Part shown: positions 10,753-22,450 of the stretch, piece by piece
How the letters are laid out: each line of letters begins with the position of its first letter
How positions within the stretch are numbered: position 1 is the stretch's first letter
From: Stereum hirsutum FP-91666 SS1
Taxonomy: Eukaryota > Basidiomycota > Agaricomycetes > Russulales > Stereaceae
DNA: 64,000 bases
Assembly: GCF_000264905.1 (NCBI RefSeq)
Contig: NW_006763138.1
Span: forward strand, 1,914,950 to 1,978,949
Direction: 5' to 3'
Made by a program: the position numbers and the translations under genes
Notes under the pieces: model-generated
What the model was told of the DNA's origin: nothing
Database searches by the model: none
What the model saw: the letters and a program-made list of their open reading frames with translations, nothing else

Positions 10753-12908
10753 ATGGCCGCAGCTGAGCTCACACCCCTTGTAGACCTCATCACCGACGCC
10801 GTCAAGGATGTAATCAAGGAGTACGACACGGTCGGACAACCTTTCCCTGCTCTCGGCTCAACGAATTCAGGCCATTTCGACTCTGCAGCCTCTGTAACGC
10901 CTGAGCTCGCAAGGGCCATCAAGGTCGTCGAGGCCGCATGTGCGCAGCTCAGCTTCAGCGTCGCCAGTCCTGCCCATGTCATGACAAATGTGAGCGCCTA
11001 CCTATCATGCAGGAACCCCTATACACTAATGCCTTGACGTTAGAAAGCGTTCGGCGTAAGTGATATATTGCATTCCCCACTAGCCTGTGCCGTCTCACCG
11101 GTCCTCCTGCTCCATAGTTCGAGGAACCCGTATGCTTGCAGATCGTCACAGAATCTGGAGTCGCGGACTTGCTCGTGGACCTGCCAGAAGGTCTACACAT
11201 CGAGGAGCTTGCGAAAAAGTCAGGAATCGAGGTCGATAAGCTGGGGAGAGTTCTGAGGCTCCTCGCGACTAAGCACTGCTTCATCGAAGGTCCGCAATGC
11301 TCGCATTCGTGCTTTCTTGTTAGCGCCGTTTCAGCCACTAATTAGGTGGGACATATCTAGTCAAACCCAACGTATTTGCGAATAATCGTATCAGCATGAC
11401 CCTTGTCTCCGGCAATCATGTGTCCAGTCTGGTCGGTCACTTGTGAGGCGCGCTGGTCCTTACGGGTATGTTCATTGGTGGCTGACAAGTCTCTTTGAAG
11501 GAGCGGAGAGGCTTTGAAGTCTGCGGCACAACTCGCCGATATTGTGACAGATCCGGTGGCGGGGCATTGTAACTCGGCTAACGCTACGGCTTGTGATCGT
11601 GCAATGGGCTTCCCGCTAATGTCTTACTATCAACAGGTACATATTTCAATCCCATCGTCTTGTCCCGTTTCCTCTTAATGAGCTAAACATATTTGACCAT
11701 CAGGCCCCGAAGGAGATAGTAGACGTGAGTGTTTCCAGAATCTAGGAGTCCGGGTCAAGCAGTTTATCCCTTGCTGCAGAGGGTTCAGAGTTCCATGATC
11801 GCCTTTGCGGAGGTCTGTGGAAAACATACGATTCCCAACGGTCTGTGTACTCATTTCTGTATATTTGACTCAATATTAACATTATCCACCTCTCATAGCT
11901 TACCCATGGAACGACCTACCTGATGGTGCCATACTCTGTGATATCGGCGGAGGCACCGGGCACATCTCACTTGATGTTCTGAAGGCGTTTGCTCACCTAC
12001 GCGTCCTTGTACAAGATCTTGAGGTTATGAAAGAGCCGGGCGCCGAAGTACGCTTTCACTTGTGTCATATTATGGGGCGACTACTTTCTGACTCATAGTG
12101 TTCATCTTTATTAGCTATGGACGAAAATGTACCCCGAGGCTATAGCGAATGGGAAAGTATCCTTCGTCACACTCGATCTGTTTGCTGAACCGCCTGTGGA
12201 AGGGTGTCATGTGTATTTCGTATGTATCTCCTAATCATCCTTTCGTCATATCACTTCTATATCTGACACATGAGAAGATGAATTATGTCTTGTACGCATC
12301 TGACTTCTCTTTATCCGGACTGAACAGAGACTGACAGTATTATTACAGGCACGATTGGCCCGCAGCGGAATCGATGAAGATGTTAGCTAATGTCCGGAAA
12401 GCCATGAAGCCGCACAGCAAGCTTCTTATTCGTACGCATTGTGTTACTATCCAGACCTGTCATACATAACCACTTCGCTAACTAGGACCGTATCCTCCGT
12501 GTAGGTGAACTTATCATTGAACACGTTTCTCGTCCTCAAGAAGAAGAGGCCGTCGCGGACGACCGCGTGAGTTTCTCGTGCCCGAATATTCTACGCCGCT
12601 GCGACCGGGGAGCTTAAATTTTACTGTTTTCTGCTCCTCTAGGCTCCGGAGCCGCTCCTACCGAACTACGGGATGGGTAACGTCTTCCAGTACAACATGG
12701 ACTTGAATATGATGGCCCTCCTCAACGCAAAGGAACGCACCTTGGCAGAATTTGTCGATCTCGGGTGAGTCTTCCTTCGTCGCACCGCGGATCTGACTTG
12801 CTCTCTGACGGGCGTGGGGCTGCAAAACGTAGGAAGAAAACTGGATTCAGGTTCGTGAAGTTGTATGTCACGGGGAAGCTTGGGCTATTAGAGTTTGTGG
12901 CTGCGTGA
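10753..12908 (+). CDS. SAM-dependent O-methyltransferase (O-methyltransferase_2 family), copy 1
   Basis: Starts at ATG 10753 (MAAAELTPLVDLI) and reads through about ten exons to TGA 12906-12908. The N-terminal dimerisation/winged-helix part (CLQIVTESGVADLLVDLP, KKSGIEVDKLGRVLRLLAT) is followed by the SAM-binding loop CDIGGGTGHISLDVL near 11940, LVQDLE, then FVTLDLFAEPPVEG. Next is HDWPAAESMKMLANVRKAM near 12350, whose His is the catalytic base of this family. The C-terminal exon ends KLYVTGKLGLLEFVAA. The enzyme would methylate a phenolic or other hydroxyl group using S-adenosylmethionine. It is tandem with a close paralog 0.9 kb downstream; both carry the same 12-nt microexon (here 11044-11055, coding KAFG). 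All key motifs are present, so it should be active. The substrate is unknown. Confidence 0.85.
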
Positions 12909-13811
12909 GGGCTTTTCAATGTCATTTGATTCTGTATTTCCAACGTATCTTGGTGAAGTAGGTACTATGGTAGCTGCTCCATTGGAGCATGTGTGGGCAA
13001 CGGACGCCGACTTTAGCCAACCGTTCTTCGAGCATGTATTTACATTTACTTAGGACGGTATCGCCACAGGCCAAGTGTTCCAGAGTGTGCCATTATTGCC
13101 CATCCTTCCTCAAAGGCATGCCTGAGACAGTAAAGTAAGTAACATTCCCCCCTCTAGTAGCAGACTGCATAGTCAAGGAACGGCAGCGCACTCGAGTGAA
13201 TACTCAAAATATTTAAATAGCTTTGCGCCACATGAGTCAGAGCTCCGCTTCAATTTGTTGAAACCGCCGTGATGTTCCGAACTCACGCATCTTCACTCAT
13301 TTTTACACCCACCAATCTTCCCTCATGTCTGCCGTGATTACAATCTGTAATGCAGGCTAGAACTAAGTATCACGTATCGAAAGATGGTACGAGCGCAGGG
13401 TCAATCCCTAAAACGCACGACTCGGCCTCGTCTTTCTCGCAAGCATTCTTCGTCCGAATCATCTCATTTCTTTTGTGCCGAAAGGCTTCGTCATGGTCAG
13501 GTGCTATTCGTACCATCACTATGGTGTACACCACATCTCAGGTGAGCGTGTAGTGCAGTTCCTTGACGTCTGCTCTGTGACTCACTCCATTCAGTGCTCA
13601 CAGACGGCCTGCGATCGTCGTGCGGCATTTCGGCCGCCGCATCGCTTATCTGATTAGATTCACGGCGTCCGCTCTACGTGTCTGGTCGGCGTTGTGGAGA
13701 AAGTGTCCACGGCCTCTATAGAAAGCCCCTGTCGACCGCCAGTTATAAGCATGCTTTGCTCACAGCAATGGATCCTTTGTGCCCTTATTTCTTCAGCTGT
13801 TTTCCTGCGTA
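12909..13811 (+). promoter_or_regulatory. Intergenic between the tandem methyltransferases; TATA-like box
   Basis: No gene seen. TTATAAG at about 13741-13748 is some 65 bp before the second OMT start and is the likely TATA element. The length allows an independent promoter. Confidence 0.45.
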
Positions 13812-15961
13812 ATGTCTGCGACTCAGCTCCTCCCTCTCGTCGACTTGATCACCAACGCCGTTAAGGTGGTTATCGCTGAATATGACAGAGTAGGACAACC
13901 TATTCCTGCTCTTGACGAAGCCGTAGCTGGACCGTTTGATGAGGCAAAAGGCATCACCCCTGACCTCTCCACTGCGGTGAAGGTTATTGAAGCTGCGTGC
14001 GCCCAGTTGGCCTTGACTGTGGTGCCTCCTTCGTATACGATTTTGATGGTGAGTACCCCGATCACTCCCTCCTATCCGAGTAGGTGCTGATTTTTATCTT
14101 CAAAAAGAAAGCAACCTCAGTGAGCGAACCTAACTGTGCGATCCTTCCATATTACGCTCTAATGGCCATTCAGTTCCAGGAACCCGCGTGCTTAGAGTTT
14201 GTCATCTACGCTCGAGTGGCCAACCTCCTGCAGAATAAGCCTGAAGGGGTCCACGTCGACGACCTAGCAAAGCAGTCTGGCCTGGATGCAGATAAAATTG
14301 GGCGGGTCCTCCGAATGTTGGCGACGAGGCACTTTTTCAAAGAAGGTCAGTGCCATGATACAGTCCACCTCAGAATGATTGCCAGTTCCTAAGCAAGGAC
14401 GTATAATGTTCAGTGGGGCCCAACGTATTTGCCAACAACCGTCTCAGTAGGGAGCTCATATCCGAAGATGAAGATCCCAGCATGCACGCCCACATGTAAG
14501 TAGATTATGTCTTTTTCTGTCGTTGTCTACATTAATGTCATCCAATCGTCACCCCATAGGACGTCTCAGATGAGGCCTGCTTCCTTCTTCAAGGATACTC
14601 TTACCGATTCTAAGACGGCCCATTCCAAAAGCCCGAGTGACAACTCCTTCACGCGTGCATACGGCATGCCTGCATTCGAGTATTACCAACATGTCAGAGG
14701 ACTTCTTCTATCTCATCCAAGTTGTGAAGCTGATACCCCCAACCGACTGGTTCAATAATGCAGGCGCCCGCTCAAGAATCGAGGGTGAAAATATATTGAT
14801 CATCATGATATTGTTTGGATATTGATATGTTTGATCAGATTTTCCAAAAGGCGATGGCGGGTTATAGCAATTTGAAAGGGACCCATTTACTACCTAAACG
14901 TTTGTCTCTTCGTCGCACTCTCGGAAGTGTCCGATTCTATACTGAGATACAGTACACAGTGTACAATTGGAGCTCCTTGCCGGCTGGCAGTACCCTCTGT
15001 GATGTCGGCGGTGGCATGGGCCACATCGCCATGGATATCTACCGAGAATTCCCACAACTTCGCCCTGTCGTCCAAGACCTGCCGAACGTTATCGAGCAAG
15101 GCCGTGAGGTACGATGGATACGCCTTCATTTTGTCTTCTGCATCATCAAATATCGAAGGTAAACCTCAATTTTGCAGTTCTGGAAGAAGGAATGTCCGAG
15201 CGCGATCACCAAAGGCGACGTGTCTTTCGTTCCACTCGACTTCTTCAAGGAGACCCCTGTCCAGTTCTGTGATATCTACTTCGTATGTTTGATGTATCCT
15301 TTCCTTGCTCCCATGCGCAGGCTGACATAGGTGGTCGTATCTTTCAAGCTAAGCTACTGTTTGTGCGTTTTTATCATTACGCACCTTCGTAAGAGTACCT
15401 CTGACGCTAAATGACTATTCAGGCATGATTGGCCGGACGCCCAGTGCGAGCAGATCTTGACCAACGTTCGCGGCGCAATGAAGCCCGCCAGTAGACTTCT
15501 CATTAGTATGTATACTATGTCCTTCGAGTCTCCTGGCTGACCCCGACCACGGTTACGCCCAAACCATAGACGAACTCATCGTGAAGAATACCCTTCGGAG
15601 CTCGGGCACGACCGGAGGAGCCGTTGAACAAGTTAGTACCATATAGCTCAATCTGAAAGATATCCTCTGAATGATGAGTTCTAGGCTCCTGAACCGCTTT
15701 TACCAAACTATGGAATGGGTGGTCTGCGCGCGTACGCCCAAGACTTCTTCATGATGTCCTCCTTCAACTCGAAAGAGCGTACGTTTGACGAGTATCTTGC
15801 TTTGACGTGAGTTCTCTTTCGTTCACAGTTGCTCAGTTAGACTCGGTATTCATGCTGACAGACACGCCTGGGCGTTACTCTATAGGGAGAAGACTGGGTA
15901 TAAGTTCGTTAAGCTGTGGGAAATTGGTGATGTGAGCCTCTTGGAGTTCGCTCCCGCTTGA
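13812..15961 (+). CDS. SAM-dependent O-methyltransferase (O-methyltransferase_2 family), copy 2
   Basis: Starts at ATG 13812 (MSATQLLPLVDLITNAV) and ends at TGA 15959-15961 (FVKLWEIGDVSLLEFAPA). Domain order mirrors copy 1: PACLEFVIYARVANLLQ, QSGLDADKIGRVLRMLAT, the SAM loop CDVGGGMGHIAMDIY near 15000, VVQDLPNVIEQG, then VPLDFFKETP. HDWPDAQCEQILTNVRGAM near 15423 carries the catalytic His, and the last part is DELIVKNTL. A 12-nt microexon (14108-14119, KATS) lies at the same place as in copy 1. The two copies clearly derive from one duplication but are well diverged, so substrates may differ. It converges on the EthD gene. Confidence 0.85.
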
Positions 15962-16287
15962 TTGGTCCATCTTGTGTCCATTTATCCATCCAGCGCTCCC
16001 CTTCAACAGGACGAAATGCTTTATATCTGGAATTTGCTACATATTTATTAGGAGCTCAACCTTCTATCAATGAACTTACTTTCTATCGTTTGAGATGTCG
16101 GAAGTCACTTGAACTGCATTCGGCTCATCTTACTTTGGTTCGACTAAATGGGCAACATGGATATTATCTCGCACAAACATATGCCATACAGTGTGACAGT
16201 CCCAACAGAGAGTTCATAGAAGGCTCAGATATACATCAGCGTGTACAGCGATCTCTTTACGACCTTTGTTGCTATCGTTTACAGCGC

Positions 16288-16862
16288 TATTTCTCGAACT
16301 TGATATCGTTCTCTCCGACGAGGAACATCACCTCATCCCTTTTCATGAACTTCAACTCGTCAGGAACTACATTCTGTTCAGAAGACATTTCAGTGAGTCA
16401 AGCTTAGAAATCGTTGGAGCAAGGTGTTCAAAAAAGAAATTCACCTGCTGGTACTCCTCTCCTCCGAACACAGCCAAAAGGTCCTTGAGATCGTTGACGT
16501 AGAATTCGGCGGCACCGTCGTACGGCCCAATAGGTAGCCCAAGAGCGGCAACTGTTTCAGATTCCTTCGAGAGGATATGAAACTGCATTGATAGGGGTTG
16601 TTCGCGTCGATGATAGTGAGACACAGTTTTATGATGGTGCGGGATGGAGGATGGACGTACCTGACTGTACCGCACGAGATTGGTCTGAACGGACTTCACT
16701 GAGCTGAAGAGCTTGCCGTGGTTGTTACTCCTGTGACAAGTACGGTCGAGTTGGCAAACGACAAGGAATGCCTGAAAAAGAGAAGGCTCACCAGTATTCG
16801 CTAAACTCCTCCTTAGACATCCCCTCCTTCCGCTTCATCAAACACATAACTCTGATGGACAT
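16288..16862 (-). CDS. EthD-domain protein (dimeric alpha/beta-barrel)
   Basis: ATG 16862 gives MSIRVMCLMKRKEGMSKEEF. Splicing to the acceptor that yields EYW-SNNHGKLF restores the family pattern of an N-terminal strand, then W..H G.LF. QTNLVRYSQ and a middle exon (ALGLPIGPYDGAAEFYVNDL, LLAVFGGEEYQQ) follow, and after a ~70-bp intron the C-terminus NVVPDELKFMKRDEVMFLVG, stopping at 16288. The total is about 150 residues, normal for EthD/ferredoxin-fold proteins. Relatives act as small cyclases, isomerases or decarboxylation helpers in fungal polyketide and aromatic pathways, and as the accessory protein in ether degradation; the reaction here is unknown. A TATAAAAA box (about 16920-16928, minus sense) sits 60 bp upstream. 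Its position beside two OMTs and a reductase suggests shared metabolism. Confidence 0.8.
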
Positions 16863-16919
16863 TGTGATATGTATAATAGAGTTAGATGTTGCGAGACACT
16901 AGTACTCAGGCCGCGCTGA

Positions 16920-16928
16920 TTTTTATAG
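16920..16928 (-). promoter_or_regulatory. TATA box of EthD gene
   Basis: TATAAAAA on the minus strand about 60 bp before the EthD ATG, a usual distance for fungal TATA promoters. Confidence 0.5.
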
Positions 16929-17280
16929 GCTAGCGATCTGTTAGTGTCCCGCACCCCACGATAGATGTGCCGCCGACACCCTTATCTTAAGTGAAAATGC
17001 TCGCCCGGAGATCGACATTGTACAAAGATGGGACCATAGCGGACAATAGATGGATCGGGATGGCACAGGTGCACTTCGACTGAAGTGCGGATGTCTGGAC
17101 CACACTTGACACTATATTGATTCCGGACAGAGGCGCCTCGGAGGCGTCGATATCAGGTTAGTACGGCCCAGACACATACACCGGCCCTATGAGCGTCTCG
17201 CACGGAAATGCATTTGTTGAAGCAGATACGATCATATAGAAGAGTAGAAAGGGTGCGCCACACAGCAGTGAAGAGACCAA

Positions 17281-18382
17281 TCAACCAAACAAACCAGATA
17301 ATTGACGCCCCGACGTCTTCCAGGCCTCATAGTAGATCGACAGCCCATCTCCGAAACCCAGCTTCTTGGGTTGCCACCCGAGCAGCGTCTTCGCAAGATA
17401 GGGTCTCATAAGGACTGTGCTCGCAAGGGCTCTTTCCCAATCTAAAGAACAAAAAACAAACGGAGTAGTGAGATACACCGCTTTCTGAGACGCCGATTCC
17501 ACATACCGTTGGATGGGTCTGCATAACTGACTGAACCCTTCACTCCCGCTAAGACGAATATCCTCTCAAAGACATCGTCCAATCCCTCCGTCTGATCGTT
17601 CGCCGCATCGAAGACCATTCCTCCTACCAGCATCGATTTCTCCACAACCCTGACATAAAGGTCCGCCAAATCATCCGGATGAATTAACGAAACACGTCCA
17701 CCAGGCTTTCCATACCATTCTACCTTTCCCGTCTCCGCCTTCTCGAACAAGGTCGCCGACAATGAACCCGAGTACCCGTACAACATACCGGGTCGAACCA
17801 CGATACCATTCAAGATCTCGTTCTTGATGATCTTTTGGTCGAACTCTTGACGCCAGGCTACGAGAGAGGGAGCAACTGATAGAGGGGAGGTGTCGGAGAC
17901 GAGGTTGACGCGATCGTCGCCGTGAACCCAACAGCCGCTAGTGTAGACGTAGGAGAGTTTCGGGATGGAGTTCGGTCGGAGGTCGCGAGCGGCAGCGGTG
18001 ATAGCTTCGTAGACTGACGGCCCTACGTCGAGGATTTGGGGGCCACCGATACATTCGACGACAACATCAATGGAGCGGATGATGGATATCCACGCGTCCG
18101 GCTTCGAGGCTTCTCCCAAGACGGGGATGACTGGAAAGGTTCGGGTTAGAATGAGAAATGAAGCGCGATGAACAAGGAGGCATACTTTCTGCAGCTTTCA
18201 GGGCCTGCGCCTGGGACTCCTTGCGAATCAACCCATAGACTGTGTGGCCTGCTCTACTGAGCGCTTGGGCCGTGGGCCACCCAATAAATCCTGTAACTCT
18301 ATTGGGGGAAAACGACGCGCATTCAGTGGGGGACTCGTACAAGGTCACTCGATGAAACATACCCGAGTACAAGAACTTTCAT
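17281..18382 (-). CDS. NAD(P)-binding epimerase/reductase-like protein, paralog A
   Basis: ATG 18382 begins MKVLVLG; after a short intron comes ATGFIGWPTAQALSRAGH, the Rossmann dinucleotide loop (TGxxGxP variant), then GLIRKESQAQALKAAE. The second large exon has PVLGEASKPDAWISI, VVVECIGGP, KLSYVYTSGCWVHGD, NGIVVRPGMLYGYSG, KVEWYGKPGG and HPDDLADLYVRVVE, then MVFDAANDQTEG. The last exon ends in MRPYLAKTLLGWQPKKLGFG and a stop at 17281. The layout is that of extended/atypical SDRs (nucleoside-sugar-epimerase-like), about 330 residues. The Tyr in YTSG or YGYSG is a candidate catalytic residue. Three paralogs lie in the same window (30.1, 38.7 and 54.2 kb). TATAAAAA lies at about 18430-18437 upstream. 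Substrate unknown. Confidence 0.8.
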
Positions 18383-19438
18383 CGTCAGATGAGGGATGAA
18401 ATAAAAGTAAAAATGAGAAGGATTGGCAGTTTTTATACGATGTTTCTCACAACGGTTGTAAGCATGATGCACTTCTAGTCGCGCAACACACAGCTGTCGA
18501 AGGCCCATCTGGCTCAGGACACACCTCAGTAAGCATGGTTGAACGATGTCCGACTCGGATAAGCAGTCTTTGAGCTGACGAATCCGAAGCTGATTCAGGA
18601 ATTGCCCGTCCAGAAGAGATCCATAACTGGATAGTCTCAATGGCGAGCGTAAACTTCAATGGTAGGATGAGCTGCCTAAGCAGGGAATCTCTCTTATCGG
18701 TCCCGCCTCAAGAAGGGCACGACGATTCAGATGACTGAGCCTTGCGTGACAGAGCGAGTTCTGTGGAGGCTCCCAGGTTGACTAACGTCGAGATAGCTTC
18801 TCGGGAAGGAAACTTCCATAAAGGAATAAGATCTTATGATATCTGGTAAGAAGGTCGTACAACACTCACCCACTGTATTTGGCTCGGGTCGAGTCGTAGA
18901 TTCACAACTTTTTACGAACTTGTTGCACACCCACTCTCCGCCACTTCCTGCCAAAAGCGAAGTTTGATAGGCAAAGAAACATACGAAGCCCCGAGACTGA
19001 GGTTGGTAAGGAGAAGAGTATCGTTGGAGAGCAGTCCTTCGTACTATCGTGCTCAAGTTCTCGATCAGGTCGTGGTTTGTAACAAAGGCAGAACGGCGGC
19101 AGCGCTTGGGCAGCACGGAACTGGGGGCCGACAGTATTCCTACACTTTCCGAGTGGCACCACTACGGGTTGTTTGCGTCTGTGGCCCACCTGCCCTTTCG
19201 CTGCAATATTTACACTGTTCAGTTATCATCCCGCAGAAAGATTGCAGACGTGCAGATAATTATCGGTGGTACTGCATCAAATTCGATTGGTACCGTGGTA
19301 TATGCAATAGAACAGCACGAGACAGTGTCGCGGTAAGCAAGTAACATAGTAGGGTGTGTAAGAATAAGTATCTCTGGATGTCCTATATGAATCAGATCGT
19401 TGTCAGTATCCTCAAACGTGGCCTTGTACACATCATAA
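18383..19438. other. Intergenic, no gene recognised
   Basis: Contains the TATAAAAA box of the upstream reductase (18430-18437, minus). Overlapping short frames between 18450 and 19340 show no family pattern. Confidence 0.4.
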
Positions 19439-21440
19439 TTAAGGAATCCTCCACATCGCAATCCCAGCTCTCTCCTTATCTACTTCCTTTCTCACTTCCT
19501 TACTCTTCCCACTTCTCACAGCACCCGCGAGCAGTAACCTCAGTGCATCCTTCAACGATTCCTTCTTCGCCTCTGAGGAGCTTCCATTAACCGAATTGTC
19601 GCCATCTGGGTCGGGAGTAGCCCCGACCTCGCCATCCGAGTTCTTCGGTAACACGACCCTGTCCCACTCCACACAAACATCCAAAAACTCGAACAAAACG
19701 CTTACGGTCCCTTCGAAACTCCCAATATTTTCTTCCTTTCTTTCCGCTCCTGCAGATGCGCCCTTGACGGGACTCTCATCATCCGGGATTTCCACGTCCC
19801 AGATCTCCTCTAATGTCATCCCATCCCACGCAACCAAAGGTGCCCCGAGCCTCACTGGTACAACCACCGTTGGACACCCGTTGAGCAGCTGGTAGTACAT
19901 CACCGACTCGTTAGGTCTCTGTGACGACGTCCACAGCCCTGCTCGATGGGGTTTAAGAGCGATGACGGTAATGAGGAGTCGCCGAGGTGGCGAAGGTGGC
20001 AGAGGCGTGAGGGTCGGAGGAGGCGAGGGCGTACGCGACGTAGCTGCGACGTCGGGGGAGGTCGATGGGTTGGGTGAGGGAGACCTGGACAGGGAATGGA
20101 GGTGAGGAAGTTGGGAGGAGAAAGAGGAAACTTTGTGCGTGTAAGTCGAGAGCTTGAGACGAGAGTGGTGCTCGTGTTTGTCCTTGGACGTGGAATCGTC
20201 GTCTTTGTGTTCTGCACCAGGCTCTTTGGGTGGCGCTGTGGCGAAAGATATGACAAGGGCGGACTCCCGCAATATAGCTTGGCCGACCTCGTAGTCACCT
20301 GAAAATTCAATCACAGTTAAGACTTGCAGCCCACGAATCGACTCGAGAGGCTTACCAGACAAAAATGGTCCATGACAGAAGATGATGTCGGGCTTCATGG
20401 ATCGGGGTATAATAGGGCGCCTGCCGCTAGCGAAAAGATACGGCGAAAACCAACCCTTCTCGATCGCCAAATAGTCCTTCACAGTAGCAAACAGGGACGA
20501 ATCTCTGTAAATTTCCTCAATCAGCAACGTTCCTCCGGTCGAGACGTACAAAAATCGAGCCAAGCAACTCAACTCATGCAAGCTACTCCTGTAAAATCCA
20601 ATCGCCGCATCTCCCACGAGATGTTTGTATGGCAATGTGATCAACATGCTTTTGATCGCAGTAGTCTCTAGCCTCTTTGAATGCACTGGTATCATATGCT
20701 TAATAGGGTGCCCAATGACGAGATCGTCCGCGAGTTTGGTTGTAAGCTCAAAACCAGTGTGCATGCCGATTTCTATGATGATGGAGTCGCCGATAGCGGT
20801 CACGATGGCGTCCGAGATGGGGTACATGACGGGTGCTGCAACTGCTGCGACTCCACCCTGACAATTCGATGGAGGTGAGTGCCTTTACCTGCGCGATGTT
20901 ATGTGGAGACTTACTGTTCCTGCGATGACCATGTGGACCGCTAGATCTCGAAACCTGATGCAGGGCAACAATAAGGGCGAGGAATCGCCCCACTAAAATT
21001 GAAAGATTGGTAGTGAAGAAAACAATATAAGCCTCCGATGATTTATGGAAGAAATTGGAAAACTCGCCGGAGAAAGACACAAGACAGTCGTCCCTGCTGC
21101 TTTCATCGTTTCATAGGACGACATCACAATCCTTCCGGTCATGGACTATGTACATTAATAGCAAAGCAGAAGATTCGTCATCAGTGGTTGGTTCAGAACC
21201 GGAACTGAAGCCATAATGAAGGATACGACTGTAGTACTTACACCCGCCAGCTTCCTGACGATCCATGGAGCAGCTGAAGATGATTGCTCATTGTGAGACT
21301 TTAGCTTCGATCTGGGTAGCATTGTTTGGAACAGCGATTGAGGAAAGCGACTTACCTTTCTCGTGCTCCGCATCCTCGATCGATGCAGGATCAATCGGTC
21401 CAAGAGGGCAGATAGTGGTATCCGTGGGAGGAGCACTCAT
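19439..21440 (-). CDS. Long protein of unknown function with low-complexity insert
   Basis: I do not recognise the family firmly. ATG 21440 (MSAPPTDTTICPLGPIDP) can be spliced to AAPWIVRKLAG, then to an exon containing WGDSSPLLLPC and MVIAGT near 20930-20990. A long open stretch down to 19439 follows, with one good intron (GTAAGC...TTTTCAG, about 20300-20360) joining GPFLSG to DYEVGQAIL. The N-terminal half has hydrophobic stretches. The middle (about 20000-20230) is a Ser/Pro/His-rich low-complexity insert. The C-terminal part (ALKPHRAGLWTSSQRPNES, VVVPVRLGAPLVAWDGMTL, FEGTVSVLFEFLDVCVEWD, LLLAGAVRSGKSKEVRKEV, AGIAMWRIP) looks well structured and ends exactly at the stop. A distant glycosyltransferase-1-like fold crossed my mind, but the UDP-sugar signature is not visible. 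It lies among tailoring genes. Confidence 0.6.
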
Positions 21441-22450
21441 TTTATCTCGTCGAATTTTCGGACTTGGCAAGGAGAGATCTGAGAAAGCGGAAAGAAACTA
21501 GAGATTTGCTTGTGGTGATAGGTTGTGGATAAGAACGGTTCAAAATGCAGCAGAGACGAGCATTGCTCACAGCGCAATCACAGCGTCCAGGAACAGATGG
21601 AATGTGTGACGGTCGCCACCGCCACGGGCCGCCAAAAGAATTCGAACTCAATCGGCGGTTTGCGTGGTTTGACCGTCTACTAAACATCTAAAGTTCAACG
21701 TTCATCGACGTCCATCGAGTCCTGCCTTGTCTCTTCGTAGTGGAATAAGCCTACAAACGGCAAGCATGAGCTCACTGCTCCTCTCTGAATATTCTCTTAC
21801 GTGTTCTCACCTATTTTTCGCTCGACAGTGTGCCTTCCTTCCCCGCCACGACTACTCCTATCTGCCTAACCTAGACATCAGAAGCCATCCACTCATACTC
21901 GTCGAGTAGTGATCTGCAACGATCGAGGCGCGCTGTCTCTTTCCTTGTGGAGGACCGAAGTCATTTCTGCGTTTCTTGGAGCTATACCTTTGGTTCAATT
22001 CACCCCTTGAGCCTACACCACCAGCTCAAACGGCTTTCCTCTTCATAGCTGGCACGCGTCTCAACGCAGTCTTCTTGAGGTGGAAGTTCTCTTTGTGCTC
22101 GATTCATCTGGTGTCTGTAGGTTCTCACTGGCTCTTTCCCAGCCATCTAGGTGCTTATGAAACAGTTTGCCTCTCTCATCTCGCAGTGTTCATCACGTCA
22201 CGAGTCTACTCATCGCTGAGGTCTGTCACGTCATATCACCCCTCTAATTCATGTGCTGAAATGAGGGTCACTCGTCAATACTATCTGTGGGTCAGAGGTA
22301 TTACCAAGACCGTATGTATCCACGTCCCTCGCGCCAACGTTCCCGCGGTATTATACGGTACCCTTCCTGATATGTATACAGATCATCCACGACCCAAGAC
22401 CCATATTCCCTTTGTCTACGCGAACCATCCTTCGTCGTAGTCTCTCAACC
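21441..22450. other. Intergenic between divergent genes, no gene recognised
   Basis: About 1 kb between the unknown protein (minus) and the NAD(P)-binding gene (plus). It should hold both promoters. No clear TATA box, RNA gene or repeat is seen. Confidence 0.4.

Noticed and set aside
19439..20827. UDP-glycosyltransferase assignment for the long unknown protein
   Set aside because: The nucleotide-sugar binding signature (HCGWNS-like block) is not visible, so the name was not used.
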